From positions 1-64,000 of the forward strand of contig JAFYUS010000042.1 of NCBI GenBank assembly GCA_017549505.1: a stretch of DNA of 64,000 bases. The letters run 5' to 3'. Within the stretch, counting starts at the first letter, position 1. Each line of letters starts with the position of its first letter. The stretch comes from Bacteroidales bacterium (GTDB lineage Bacteria > Bacteroidota > Bacteroidia > Bacteroidales > UBA932). A model generated the notes under the pieces. It saw only the letters and a list, made by a program, of their open reading frames with translations. It did no database searches and had not been told where the DNA came from. The position numbers were made by a program, and so were the translations under genes. Positions 17,710 through 26,487 of the stretch are shown piece by piece.

Positions 17710-20700
17710 TAGAAGTTAACGTTCAGACCAAGTGTAACGTTTCTGGTTGTAGGATAAACCTGACCGTAGTCTCCGTTCAACTCAGGATCCCAAAGCTTGA
17801 ACTTAGAGAAAGTGAGGAGGTTGACACCTGATGCGTATATGCGGAGGGTAGAGATCTTCATCTTCTTTGTCACCTTCTTAGGAATAGTGTAACCGATCTC
17901 TGCGTTCTTGAGTCGTACGAAGCTCATGTCCCTCTGCCAGTATGTAGACGCCTGCTTGTTGTTCTCTGTCACATTGAGTGATGGTCTAGGATATACTGCA
18001 TTTGGATCCGGGTCGTCTGCTCTCCAATGGTTGAGGGCCACATCCTTGTAGATGTTACCTGTCTCAAGGACGAAGTTACCTGCTCCACCATAGAAGCTTG
18101 TACCGCCGATGATACGTGTGACATGTGCCACACCGCTGAAGAATACCGAAGCGTCAAAGCCCTTATAGTTGAGGCTGAGACCGAAACCGTAGTTGATTTC
18201 AGGAACAGTTGTGTATCCGATGGCAACCTTGTCGTATGCATCCACAACACCGTCACCGTTTACGTCGCGATACTTGATATCACCCACGCGTACGGTACCG
18301 AATGTCTGCTTTGGCCAGTTGTCGATCTCCTCCTGGCTTGAGAACAGACCTTCCGCGATGTAACCGCGCTGCTGGTTGAAAGCAAAACCTGCTGTGTTCT
18401 GATACTCCCAGATCTGGCTAGGCTTGTCATTGTAGATCACCCTGTTGCGGTTGAATGTGTAGTTTCCTCTTGCAGAGAGTGAAAGACCGTTGCTGAAAGT
18501 ATAGTCATACTGAGCGGACATATCGAAACCTGAGTTCATCATCTCACCGATATTCACCCACTGCTGCTTGTTCATACCCACGATGGTAGGTGTAGACTCA
18601 CGCTCGATGAAGATACCGTCACGATAGTCGTAGAAGTAGTCAGCCTGGAGCTTGAACTGGTTGAAGAGGTCGATTTCAAGACCGATGTTTGACTTTGTGG
18701 CCTCTTCCCATGCAACAGCTGCACTACCTACATCACCGGTTGTGATACCGCCTACGTAGATAGGACCTGTCTGACCCCAGCTGATACCGTTTGCAGATGT
18801 GTTCATTGTGCTGTTGTATGCGAAACGACGGTTACCACCGATCTGGTCGTTACCGATCTTACCATACGAAGCCTTAAGCTTGAGGTTTGTGATCACGCTC
18901 TTTGCGCTTTCGAACCAAGGCTCGTTGCTGATGAGGTAACCGAGGGCTCCTGAAGGGAAGAAACCGAAACGGTGGCCAGGAGCGAAGTTCTCCGAACCGT
19001 TGTAACCGAAGTTGAACTCGGCAAAGTAACGGTCCTTGTAAGAATATGTTGCACGACCTGCGATACCCATGTTCTTATATGCGAAAGCAGCGATATACGA
19101 TCCTGGTGATGTGTTGGTCTTGTTTCTCATGTTGTAGAGGAACATTCCGCTCACACGGTGGGCATATGCGAACTGACGCTCGTAGTTGATGGCAGCCTCA
19201 AAGTTGAGGGTGTTGTATCCGCTTGTAGGAGCACTTCCGAGGTGGATGTATCCTGAACCCTGGTCCTTCACCTTGTAGTTGAATGAACCATCCTCGAGAT
19301 AAGGCTCGTTCTTGTCAAGGTAATATGTCTTAGGAGTGATCCAACGGTTGAGTGTAGTTCCGTTTGTAGCATCCCATGAAACCGCTGCCCTTGCAGTAAG
19401 ACCTTCTGTAATGAAGTCTGAGAAGTCCTGCTGGATAGAGAGAGTTGTCTGTGCGTTGTTGGTGTTTGTCACGACATAACCGCTTTCGTTGAGGATGTTG
19501 TAAGCATTGGTAGCACCTGACCTGTTCGAAAGAGTACCGTCAGAGAATACTGCCGGCATTGCAACAGGAGGTGTGAGGAGAGAGTATGAGTAGAGGTCAG
19601 AGAGAGTACCACCCGGAGAGTTCTTTGTTGTGAACTGGGTAGAGATGTTCATTCCCACTACTGTAGACTTTGTAAGGTTGATGTCGACGTTTGCACGGAA
19701 GTTGAACTTGCTGAAGTTCATCTGAGTCGAGAAGCCGTCCTTTGTCGCAGAGTTGAAGATACCGTCTTCAAAATAGTATGAACCACCGACATAGTAACGC
19801 ACGTTCTTGGTACCACCGGTAACGTTGACATTCGCTCTGGTTGTCATCGCCTGGTTCTTGAAGATCATATCCTGCCAGTTAACTGAAGGATAGAGGTCTG
19901 TGTTGGCGTTCTCGGCACCCATATAAGAAAGCATATACTGCTCATACTCCATATCGTTGATGATAGGGTCATAGCCGCTGTCCTTATACATACCGTTCAC
20001 GAAGTCGATGAACTCCTTTGTATCAGCCATTTCAGGAACCTTCACCGGAGAAGTCATACCTGTCTCGACCTTCACATTCACCTTCGGCTTAGACTCGCCG
20101 CCTCGACGTGTGGTGATGAGCACGATACCGTTCGCACCACGTACACCGTAGAGGGCAGTTGCAGTCGCGTCCTTGAGGATAGAGAATGACTCGATATCTT
20201 CTACATCGACAAGGTCCATGCTTCTTTCAACACCATCCACGAGAATAAGCGGAGTAGAGTTTGCACCGAATGTATTCACACCACGGATCCAGAACTCTGC
20301 AGAAGCACCAGGCTCACCTGTACGCTGCATGGCAACCACACCGGCAAGTTTACCGGCAAGACCTGTTGAAAGGTTACCTGTAGACTGGGCAAGCGTTCCC
20401 ATGTCGACAGAACTGATGGATCCGATCACGGATGCCTTTCTCTGGGTACCGTAAGCGACCTTTACAACTTCCTCAAGTTCGTTGGCCGCAGGGATAAGTT
20501 TGATTGTAAGTCTTGTCTGGTCACCCACTTTCACTTCCTCGTCAGTATATCCGAGGAATGAGGCGATGAGTACGTCAGATGGAGAGACGCTGATGTTGAA
20601 TCTACCCTGGTCGTCTGTCATCGCACCACGGGTCTCTCCCTTTACTACAACGTAAGCACCGGGAATTCCTGTATCTGTTTCGTCCAGGATGATACCGGTT

Positions 20701-20810
20701 ACGTTTCTGTCTTGTGCATATGCTGACGAAGCAGTCAGCGCAGCACAAACAAACACAAAGCAGACTGCAAGGATCTGCTTAAGTGCTGTCATACGTTTTG
20801 TTAGCATCAT
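17709..20810 (-). CDS. SusC/RagA family TonB-dependent outer membrane transporter
   Basis: This 1033-residue protein has a signal peptide ending AYAQ, an N-terminal carboxypeptidase-D-like regulatory domain (VTGIILDETDTGIPGAYVVVKG), a TonB-box region (ELEEVVKVAYGTQ), a plug domain (LILVDGVERSMDLVDVEDIESFSILKD and ALYGVRGANGIVLITT), and a 22-stranded barrel ending in the aromatic NVTLGLNVNF. It imports oligosaccharides with its SusD partner. It lies 41 bp after the ROK gene with no convincing promoter in the gap, so the sugar-catabolism genes, transporter and enzymes appear to be one transcript. Confidence 0.97.
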   Translation of the reverse strand: MMLTKRMTALKQILAVCFVFVCAALTASSAYAQDRNVTGIILDETDTGIPGAYVVVKGETRGAMTDDQGRFNISVSPSDVLIASFLGYTDEEVKVGDQTRLTIKLIPAANELEEVVKVAYGTQRKASVIGSISSVDMGTLAQSTGNLSTGLAGKLAGVVAMQRTGEPGASAEFWIRGVNTFGANSTPLILVDGVERSMDLVDVEDIESFSILKDATATALYGVRGANGIVLITTRRGGESKPKVNVKVETGMTSPVKVPEMADTKEFIDFVNGMYKDSGYDPIINDMEYEQYMLSYMGAENANTDLYPSVNWQDMIFKNQAMTTRANVNVTGGTKNVRYYVGGSYYFEDGIFNSATKDGFSTQMNFSKFNFRANVDINLTKSTVVGMNISTQFTTKNSPGGTLSDLYSYSLLTPPVAMPAVFSDGTLSNRSGATNAYNILNESGYVVTNTNNAQTTLSIQQDFSDFITEGLTARAAVSWDATNGTTLNRWITPKTYYLDKNEPYLEDGSFNYKVKDQGSGYIHLGSAPTSGYNTLNFEAAINYERQFAYAHRVSGMFLYNMRNKTNTSPGSYIAAFAYKNMGIAGRATYSYKDRYFAEFNFGYNGSENFAPGHRFGFFPSGALGYLISNEPWFESAKSVITNLKLKASYGKIGNDQIGGNRRFAYNSTMNTSANGISWGQTGPIYVGGITTGDVGSAAVAWEEATKSNIGLEIDLFNQFKLQADYFYDYRDGIFIERESTPTIVGMNKQQWVNIGEMMNSGFDMSAQYDYTFSNGLSLSARGNYTFNRNRVIYNDKPSQIWEYQNTAGFAFNQQRGYIAEGLFSSQEEIDNWPKQTFGTVRVGDIKYRDVNGDGVVDAYDKVAIGYTTVPEINYGFGLSLNYKGFDASVFFSGVAHVTRIIGGTSFYGGAGNFVLETGNIYKDVALNHWRADDPDPNAVYPRPSLNVTENNKQASTYWQRDMSFVRLKNAEIGYTIPKKVTKKMKISTLRIYASGVNLLTFSKFKLWDPELNGDYGQVYPTTRNVTLGLNVNF

Positions 20811-20851
20811 AATAAGGTTATTTTGTTTATATTCTTTTATAAGTATTTCAT

Positions 20852-21730
20852 TTATAGCGAGGCTGCACCAATGAGGACTGTTCCCTGGATATCATCAAGC
20901 ACCGAGATACTGACCGCTTCTCCCAGACCGTCGCGGATTTCCTTCTCCATGAGGTCAAAAGACTTTGCTATCTGGCCTGCGAACATCAGATGTCTTATGC
21001 CCAAGGTTCCGATCAGTTCCTTTGCACCGGCCGCGTAATGTCTTCCAGCCAGTCGGAACGCCTCAAGCGCATCGGACTCTCCTCTCCTTGCACGGATAGA
21101 GATTTCCTTTACATCCTCTCCTTCAGCAAGACATCCTCCGAGTTCAGCGTAGAATCTCAAGATAGCCCTTCTGGAGACATAGTCTTCAAGGATTCCGTCC
21201 ATATAAGGAACGTTCCAAAGACCTTTTGCAGGAGAGCCGGTCTCCGATTCCTGAACCTGACCATCGACAGCATAGGCGAATCCCAAGCCGGTTCCGAAAG
21301 TGGATACAGCTACATTTCCGTTTCTGAGCGAAGAATCAGCCGCCATAGCGCCCAAAAGGACTCCGTTCACATCATGCACGAAGGCAAGACGCACCTGGGG
21401 AGCGATGATGTCTCCGAGAATCTCACGGAAAGACTTTCCATATACGCTCATGAACTTATGCTTCATCAGGAAGATTCCTTCGCTGTAGTTGAATGGTCCC
21501 GGAATAGCCACACAAACTGCAGACACTTCATATCCTTCGTCTGCTGCGGCTTTCATCCTGCCTCCAACTGATACCCTGAATGCATTCTCGATTTCTTCCG
21601 CAGTTCCATCCGATGAGATGGGGGTATGTGTGAAGGTTCCTTCGACAGCCCCTGTTCCGGGAATGCCGAGAGACGCCTTTACAAAGGTTCCCCCTACATC
21701 AAGAAGGATTATGCGGGTATTACTTCTCAT
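20852..21730 (-). CDS. ROK family sugar kinase-like protein, copy A
   Basis: This 292-residue cytoplasmic protein has the ASKHA phosphate loop ILLDVGGTFVKASLG near its N-terminus, a second loop AVSTFGTGLGFAY and the C-terminal HLMFAGQIAKS. No helix-turn-helix precedes it, so it is more likely a kinase than a repressor. The zinc-binding CxCGxxGC stretch of many ROK proteins is absent. The start at 21730 (MRSNTR) is chosen because it overlaps the preceding stop by 11 bases; longer frames would run 80 bases into that gene. It probably phosphorylates the sugar released or isomerised by this operon. Confidence 0.82.
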   Translation of the reverse strand: MRSNTRIILLDVGGTFVKASLGIPGTGAVEGTFTHTPISSDGTAEEIENAFRVSVGGRMKAAADEGYEVSAVCVAIPGPFNYSEGIFLMKHKFMSVYGKSFREILGDIIAPQVRLAFVHDVNGVLLGAMAADSSLRNGNVAVSTFGTGLGFAYAVDGQVQESETGSPAKGLWNVPYMDGILEDYVSRRAILRFYAELGGCLAEGEDVKEISIRARRGESDALEAFRLAGRHYAAGAKELIGTLGIRHLMFAGQIAKSFDLMEKEIRDGLGEAVSISVLDDIQGTVLIGAASL

Positions 21731-23591
21731 CGTTCTCGAATCCTTCGCGAAGAGTTGTCTTGTGGATGCTGACAGGCTCCTTGCCGAGGTTCTCGACAAC
21801 ATACTTACCCATGTCTGCAGGAACGCATACGATATCCATGAAATCCATGTCGTAATAGCGTTCTGGGTGCTCTACGCTGCGGACACGTGCTCTATCTCCG
21901 TCAACGAGGGTGAGGACGTGGAACTTCTCGTTTCTTGTATCCTGCTCGCACATCTTCTCGAACTCGAGGCGGCGGAGAGAGATGTACATCTGCGGATTCT
22001 CACCGAGGATATACTCCTTCCAACCATCGCCTTCTGCATCAAGACGCGGCTTCTGGACGATGTAGTCCTTGTTTTCAGGGTCATGGATAGCTGAATATCT
22101 TCTATCCTGGTTCACTACTTCCTCACCGAGCTTGGTGTGGATAGGACGCTGCTTGCCGTCGAAGTCAAGACGAAGATAGTCATACATCTTGTATGTATAT
22201 GAACCGATCGTGAGCGAACCGATCTCGAGAATCACCTGATTTCTACCGCTTGAGTGGATAGTTCCGGCAGGAAGCATCACCTGAAGACCTGGTACCGACG
22301 GCTCATAGCTTACGTACTTCTCATAGTCGCAAGGGATCTTCCTGGTGTCAGCATCTTCGATTTCCTTGAAGAACTGAGGGATGTCAGCATCGTCACGGAA
22401 GCCGATGTATGTCTTTGCGTCCTGACCTGTCACAACCACGTAGTAGCTCTCGTCCTGACGGCCGAACTCGTTGTAGTTCTCCACATTATACTTTCCGCCG
22501 GAGTGGCACTGTATACTCATGTTACCAGTCGAATGGTATGAGTCATCCCAGTTGAAACGGATTGGGAAATAACCCTGGTACTTAGCCACAGCCTTCTCAC
22601 CCATGAGGTTTACACCCTCCTTGTGAACGAAAGAGCAATAGTTGATGTCGAGCATCTCCTTCCCTGCTTCAACAAGGACGCTGACCTCCATCGGAATGAA
22701 ATCAAATACCCATGCGGCATTCTTCATCTCCTCAGGAAGGTTCCTGTACTTCTTCATATATGAACCGCCCCATACACCTTCAAGATAGCAAGGCTTTGCA
22801 CGGAACGGATACTTCACGAGCTCCGAGCAGATGTCGGCGAATGACTCGAAAGGCATCATCTGAAGCTTCTTAGGGTCGTTGTCAAGGAAGTAGAAGTCAA
22901 GGACATTGTTCTTCCAGAGGTCCTTTCTGAGCTGTACGGCGCACTCGAAGTCGCAGTAGTAGCAACGACGGATGATACGGTTGATGATGCCCGGACGCTC
23001 CTTGCCAAGGTTGGCATACTCTCCGCCTCTGATACGGAGCATGGTCTTCATCGGAGTAAGGTCGAACCAGCACTTAAGGTCGTACATGTCACGGAATTCC
23101 TTGATCATCGAACCATAACCTGCCACTACAACGAGCTTACCAGGGACCTTCATCGCAGGAACGTCCTTCTGGAACTTAGCCACCTTCTCCTGATCGAAGA
23201 GACCGATATAGCCTCCGTGATAGAGCTTGCCGAAGAGAAGTGTAGGGTCGATCTTTGTGTCCCAGATAAGGAGCGGATCGATCATATCGTCTATCTCCTT
23301 TCCAGACTTGAGGACTGCCTTTACTGAATCAACTGCCTCGAACTCAAGACCATTGATGACACACTCTCTGGCAATAAGGTTCAGGAAAAGATTCCAGTTC
23401 GATGTCGTATAACCGTCGATACCTACGATCATACCCTCTGACTTTACCTGGTCGGCAATCTGGGCAACAAATTTCTTCGCTACATTAGGAGTACCTCCGG
23501 TAACGATAGAACCAATAGTCTTTTCTGAAAGTTTCGGTCTGTTGATCGGCTTCGGATCATCAAACGGAAACGGGTTGTACATAAAACTCAT
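21720..23591 (-). CDS. Phosphomannose isomerase-like protein with degenerate kinase-like N-terminal domain
   Basis: This 623-residue cytoplasmic protein has two parts. Residues about 25-220 resemble a P-loop nucleoside/sugar kinase, but where a Walker A loop is expected the sequence is VGIDGYTTSNW, lacking GKS/T. The C-terminal half resembles class I mannose-6-phosphate isomerases, with the cupin metal-site region MLPAGTIHSSGRNQVILEIG and the final jelly roll (DIVCVPADMGKYVVENLG). Such long PMI-like proteins occur in Bacteroidales sugar loci; whether they isomerise hexose phosphates is unclear. It follows the isomerase-like gene by 29 bp and overlaps the ROK gene. Confidence 0.72.
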   Translation of the reverse strand: MSFMYNPFPFDDPKPINRPKLSEKTIGSIVTGGTPNVAKKFVAQIADQVKSEGMIVGIDGYTTSNWNLFLNLIARECVINGLEFEAVDSVKAVLKSGKEIDDMIDPLLIWDTKIDPTLLFGKLYHGGYIGLFDQEKVAKFQKDVPAMKVPGKLVVVAGYGSMIKEFRDMYDLKCWFDLTPMKTMLRIRGGEYANLGKERPGIINRIIRRCYYCDFECAVQLRKDLWKNNVLDFYFLDNDPKKLQMMPFESFADICSELVKYPFRAKPCYLEGVWGGSYMKKYRNLPEEMKNAAWVFDFIPMEVSVLVEAGKEMLDINYCSFVHKEGVNLMGEKAVAKYQGYFPIRFNWDDSYHSTGNMSIQCHSGGKYNVENYNEFGRQDESYYVVVTGQDAKTYIGFRDDADIPQFFKEIEDADTRKIPCDYEKYVSYEPSVPGLQVMLPAGTIHSSGRNQVILEIGSLTIGSYTYKMYDYLRLDFDGKQRPIHTKLGEEVVNQDRRYSAIHDPENKDYIVQKPRLDAEGDGWKEYILGENPQMYISLRRLEFEKMCEQDTRNEKFHVLTLVDGDRARVRSVEHPERYYDMDFMDIVCVPADMGKYVVENLGKEPVSIHKTTLREGFENDEK

Positions 23592-23620
23592 TACTATACC
23601 TTTTATATATAATTACACTA

Positions 23621-25084
23621 CTACTTTATATTATAGAATTCAAATCCCATCATCTCGGCGAAATCTTCAAGTTCCTTTCTCCAGTCACCGTCTACGATTG
23701 CATAATGCTGTGTTGCGCCGATTCTGAGTACCTGCTCCCAAAGCTCCTTCACTGGTACGACCGGCTTGAAGATGGTGTGGCTGTATGTTGCCAGGAGATG
23801 CTTCTTTTCGCTCTGTGGAGTATCCTTCTCCGAAAGGCTCTCTGCGAGGAAAGTGATAAGCTTGTACTTTCCGTTCTCCTCGTAGAGACCTGCAACGGTC
23901 TTCATTCCCGGGCTGAAGCGGTACCATGCGAACGGTGCTCCGGCGTATTTCCAATGGGTCTTTGCGAAACGTACGTCACGAGAGATGATGACGTTGTCCT
24001 GCCACTGAGGATCGTTGTGGTCGTTAGGACCGGCGTGACCTCCAGCGAATGTGCCGAACTCATCCTCGATGTGGAAAGGCTCCACGAAATTCACGTTCTT
24101 TCCGGTCATGAGCTTGAGGACGTAGGTGATGATACCTGCTCCGATGTCAGCCTCAGGAACGAGCACACTTACGTTCTCATTGAACCACTGAGGATAGAAT
24201 CCTGCACGGCAGCCAGCGGTCTTGAATGTCGCCTGGTCGATGTCGTTGTATACATAGCAGTCGATATCGTTCTTCTCTGCCAGTTTCTTTATACCGAGGG
24301 TAGCCTTGACACAACCGATGAACTTGTCGTACTCGACATCGTCCATCATCCTGTACCTGCCTGTAAGCTCGTCTGCATATTCCTTTACTTCCTCCTCTGT
24401 AAGGTTGTCGATCTCGATGCCGTAGTCGCTGTAAGGAAGATAGTGGATCTCCGGACCGATCTTGGTGAAGAGATCATAGTTGTCGATATAGGTGCTCCAC
24501 ATGGCCTCGTTCATGTTGGCCATAAGACCGACATTCGAGTGACGGAGAATGGCGCGTGTCCTTGCTGCATTTGCATAGACCTTGAGCTGCTCTGTAACCT
24601 GCTCACGGGTTCCCATGATGGTCTTGACATTCTTACGAGGAATCCTCTTGATGCTTCCTGAACCTTCGAGTGAACCTACGAGGGTTCCTGCACAGAGATA
24701 ATCTACAAAATCGTCCTCATCGAGAGTTGTCTCGAAAGTCATCTTAGGCTTTGCCACATTGCAGAAGATGATCGGAATCTCAGGACAGTCGCGAAGGAAA
24801 CGGATCCATGCGAAATCCTCGCTCCATGAAAGGAATTCTGCATAGATGAAGTCCACCTTTTCGGCATAGAAAAGGTCCATCGCCTTCTGCGCATCCTCTC
24901 TTTCATAGGTAATGCCCGGATACACCAAGTCAAGGAAACCCATGGTATCCATGATTTCCTTGACCGCTTTTTCTTTTCTTTCACCATATGTACCGCGCTG
25001 CGGACCATACAGATTCTTGAATCTTGGAGAAGCGATAAGCAACAGACCTGCCTTCGGCTTTCTCGCTTTCAACTCAGCTTTCAT
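23621..25084 (-). CDS. L-fucose/L-arabinose isomerase family protein
   Basis: This 487-residue cytoplasmic protein has the three-domain layout of the fucose/arabinose isomerase family. It starts with a Rossmann-like N-terminus (AGLLLIASPRFKNLYGPQRG). Candidate metal and catalytic residues lie in GKNVNFVEPFHIEDE and TFAGGHAGPNDH, with a late His in GATQHYAIVDGDW. It should interconvert an aldose and ketose or a related polyol-like substrate; it is distant enough from FucI and AraA that the sugar should not be named. It is flanked by an MFS transporter (5 bp upstream) and the PMI-like and ROK genes, which together look like an intracellular sugar pathway. Confidence 0.8.
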   Translation of the reverse strand: MKAELKARKPKAGLLLIASPRFKNLYGPQRGTYGERKEKAVKEIMDTMGFLDLVYPGITYEREDAQKAMDLFYAEKVDFIYAEFLSWSEDFAWIRFLRDCPEIPIIFCNVAKPKMTFETTLDEDDFVDYLCAGTLVGSLEGSGSIKRIPRKNVKTIMGTREQVTEQLKVYANAARTRAILRHSNVGLMANMNEAMWSTYIDNYDLFTKIGPEIHYLPYSDYGIEIDNLTEEEVKEYADELTGRYRMMDDVEYDKFIGCVKATLGIKKLAEKNDIDCYVYNDIDQATFKTAGCRAGFYPQWFNENVSVLVPEADIGAGIITYVLKLMTGKNVNFVEPFHIEDEFGTFAGGHAGPNDHNDPQWQDNVIISRDVRFAKTHWKYAGAPFAWYRFSPGMKTVAGLYEENGKYKLITFLAESLSEKDTPQSEKKHLLATYSHTIFKPVVPVKELWEQVLRIGATQHYAIVDGDWRKELEDFAEMMGFEFYNIK

Positions 25085-25089
25085 TATCT

Positions 25090-26343
25090 TTATTTATTAA
25101 TTTTATCGTAATCTTTCTGATAATGGGTCCTGCTGACAATCAGCATCAGGACGCCGCATACAATCCACACAGCTCCCAGAACAGGGAAAGTCGCAGAAAG
25201 ACTTCCCATGCTCTCCTTCATCGCTCCGAGGATTACAGGAGCAAGAGCTCCTACTGCAAAGCCTGTAGTGATCAGGGCACTTGAACATGAAGCGTGGAGG
25301 TGTGACGGAGTAACGTCATACAATACGGTATATATGTTTGCATCGAAGAATGCCCTGAAGAATCCCCATCCTGCAAAGCATGCATAGATGAGCCAGAGGG
25401 TCATATTCGCATTTACAAAGAACAGGAAGGCTGCTCCGAGAATAAGTCCTATACCCTGGATCACCATACGCACCTTGCGGTCGCGGACAGCAATCTTGTC
25501 AGAGAGCGTTCCCGCAAGAAGAACACCGGCGAATGCAGCGATATATGTCCAGAACATCGAATTGAATCCTGCTGCGGCCTGAGTCTGTCCGAACTCCTCC
25601 TGAAGGAATGCTGGCACCCATGTCATGTATCCTGTGATCACGAAGATGAAGCCGCTGAATCCTACGGTCAGAATGAGAGCGGTAGGAGTAGTGAATACGG
25701 TCTTGAAGCCGTCCAGGATACCTGGCTTGGCAACTTCTGCCGGCTTTTCTGCCTCAAGCTGTCCGTCTGCGTCCTTCTTATCCTTGAGACGAATCGCCAT
25801 CACTATACCCCATACTATACCAGCAGCACCGAAGATGATGAAAGAATATTCCCAACCGAGCTTGTCTGCAATATAACCGGCAAGCCATCCGGCAAGTATC
25901 ACTCCTACATAATAGGAGGTCTGATGGATGGACATCGCGCGTGCGCGGGTATCAGTATGGTACTGTCCGAGGAGCGAATAGTTGGCAGGACCGAAGAAGG
26001 CCTCTCCGCCGCCGGTAGCGACACTTCGCAGAAGGATGAGCATCACGACTCCTGTTGCAAGACCGGTAAACATCGTAGCTACACTCCAGAACAGGATAGC
26101 GATTGTAACAACCCACTTGCGGCTGAGGCGGTCACCCGCCATGCCGCCGAACGGAACCATGAATGCATAGCAAAGGTTGAAGATGGTCGCTATGAGACCG
26201 ACTTCCGTGTCTCCGATTCCGAGCGAATCACGGATTGCAGGAAGTACGGTATTGAATACCTGACGGTCCGCCTGGTTGAGCAGGTAGGCCATCCAAAGAA
26301 GTGCCAGAACTTCCCATTTATAGTGCTTGTGTGTACCTTTCAT
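25090..26343 (-). CDS. MFS transporter (sugar acid/sugar phosphate:cation symporter type)
   Basis: This 417-residue inner membrane protein has 12 predicted helices. The MFS signature GGMAGDRLSRKWVV lies between TM2 and TM3, a repeat of it (AGTLSDKIAVRDRKV) follows TM8, and a soluble loop (KDKKDADGQLEAEK) follows TM6. The N-terminal motif YLLNQADRQVFNTVLPAI is typical of the anion:cation symporter branch (hexuronate, glucarate, sialic acid). It is the first gene of the long minus-strand operon and has an operator directly over its predicted transcription start, so it is the point at which the whole operon is likely to be controlled. Confidence 0.88.
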   Translation of the reverse strand: MKGTHKHYKWEVLALLWMAYLLNQADRQVFNTVLPAIRDSLGIGDTEVGLIATIFNLCYAFMVPFGGMAGDRLSRKWVVTIAILFWSVATMFTGLATGVVMLILLRSVATGGGEAFFGPANYSLLGQYHTDTRARAMSIHQTSYYVGVILAGWLAGYIADKLGWEYSFIIFGAAGIVWGIVMAIRLKDKKDADGQLEAEKPAEVAKPGILDGFKTVFTTPTALILTVGFSGFIFVITGYMTWVPAFLQEEFGQTQAAAGFNSMFWTYIAAFAGVLLAGTLSDKIAVRDRKVRMVIQGIGLILGAAFLFFVNANMTLWLIYACFAGWGFFRAFFDANIYTVLYDVTPSHLHASCSSALITTGFAVGALAPVILGAMKESMGSLSATFPVLGAVWIVCGVLMLIVSRTHYQKDYDKINK

Positions 26344-26372
26344 ATGTCGAAAAATGAGGGTTTTAAATTATG

Positions 26373-26438
26373 TGTGGTGTAGTGTGGTGCAAAAGTAGAC
26401 AAAATCTTGCAATTTCCAAGACAATTTTATTAATTTTG
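26373..26438. promoter_or_regulatory. Operator 1 with divergent promoters (MFS-SusCD operon and NAGPA operon)
   Basis: The direct repeat TGTGGT-gtag-TGTGGT occupies 26373-26388. Directly beside it, TACTTTTG (26397-26390, minus) is the -7 element of the MFS operon, with TTGG 19 bases upstream, so the operator covers the predicted transcript start. TAATTTTG (26431-26438, plus) with TTGC at 26407-26410 is the promoter of the divergent NAGPA operon, with the operator upstream of its -33 box. The same operator recurs at 34465-34481, 36557-36572 and 39585-39600. Confidence 0.72.
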
Positions 26439-26487
26439 CCGCGCAAAAGCATAAAACTCTTAAATTTTCAGCAAATCCACAAAGAAC

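Noticed and set aside
26371..26390. The GTGGT repeats as simple low-complexity sequence
   Set aside because: Four copies keep the same 10-bp spacing and the same relation to promoters; tract length and flanks vary, which argues for a binding site.
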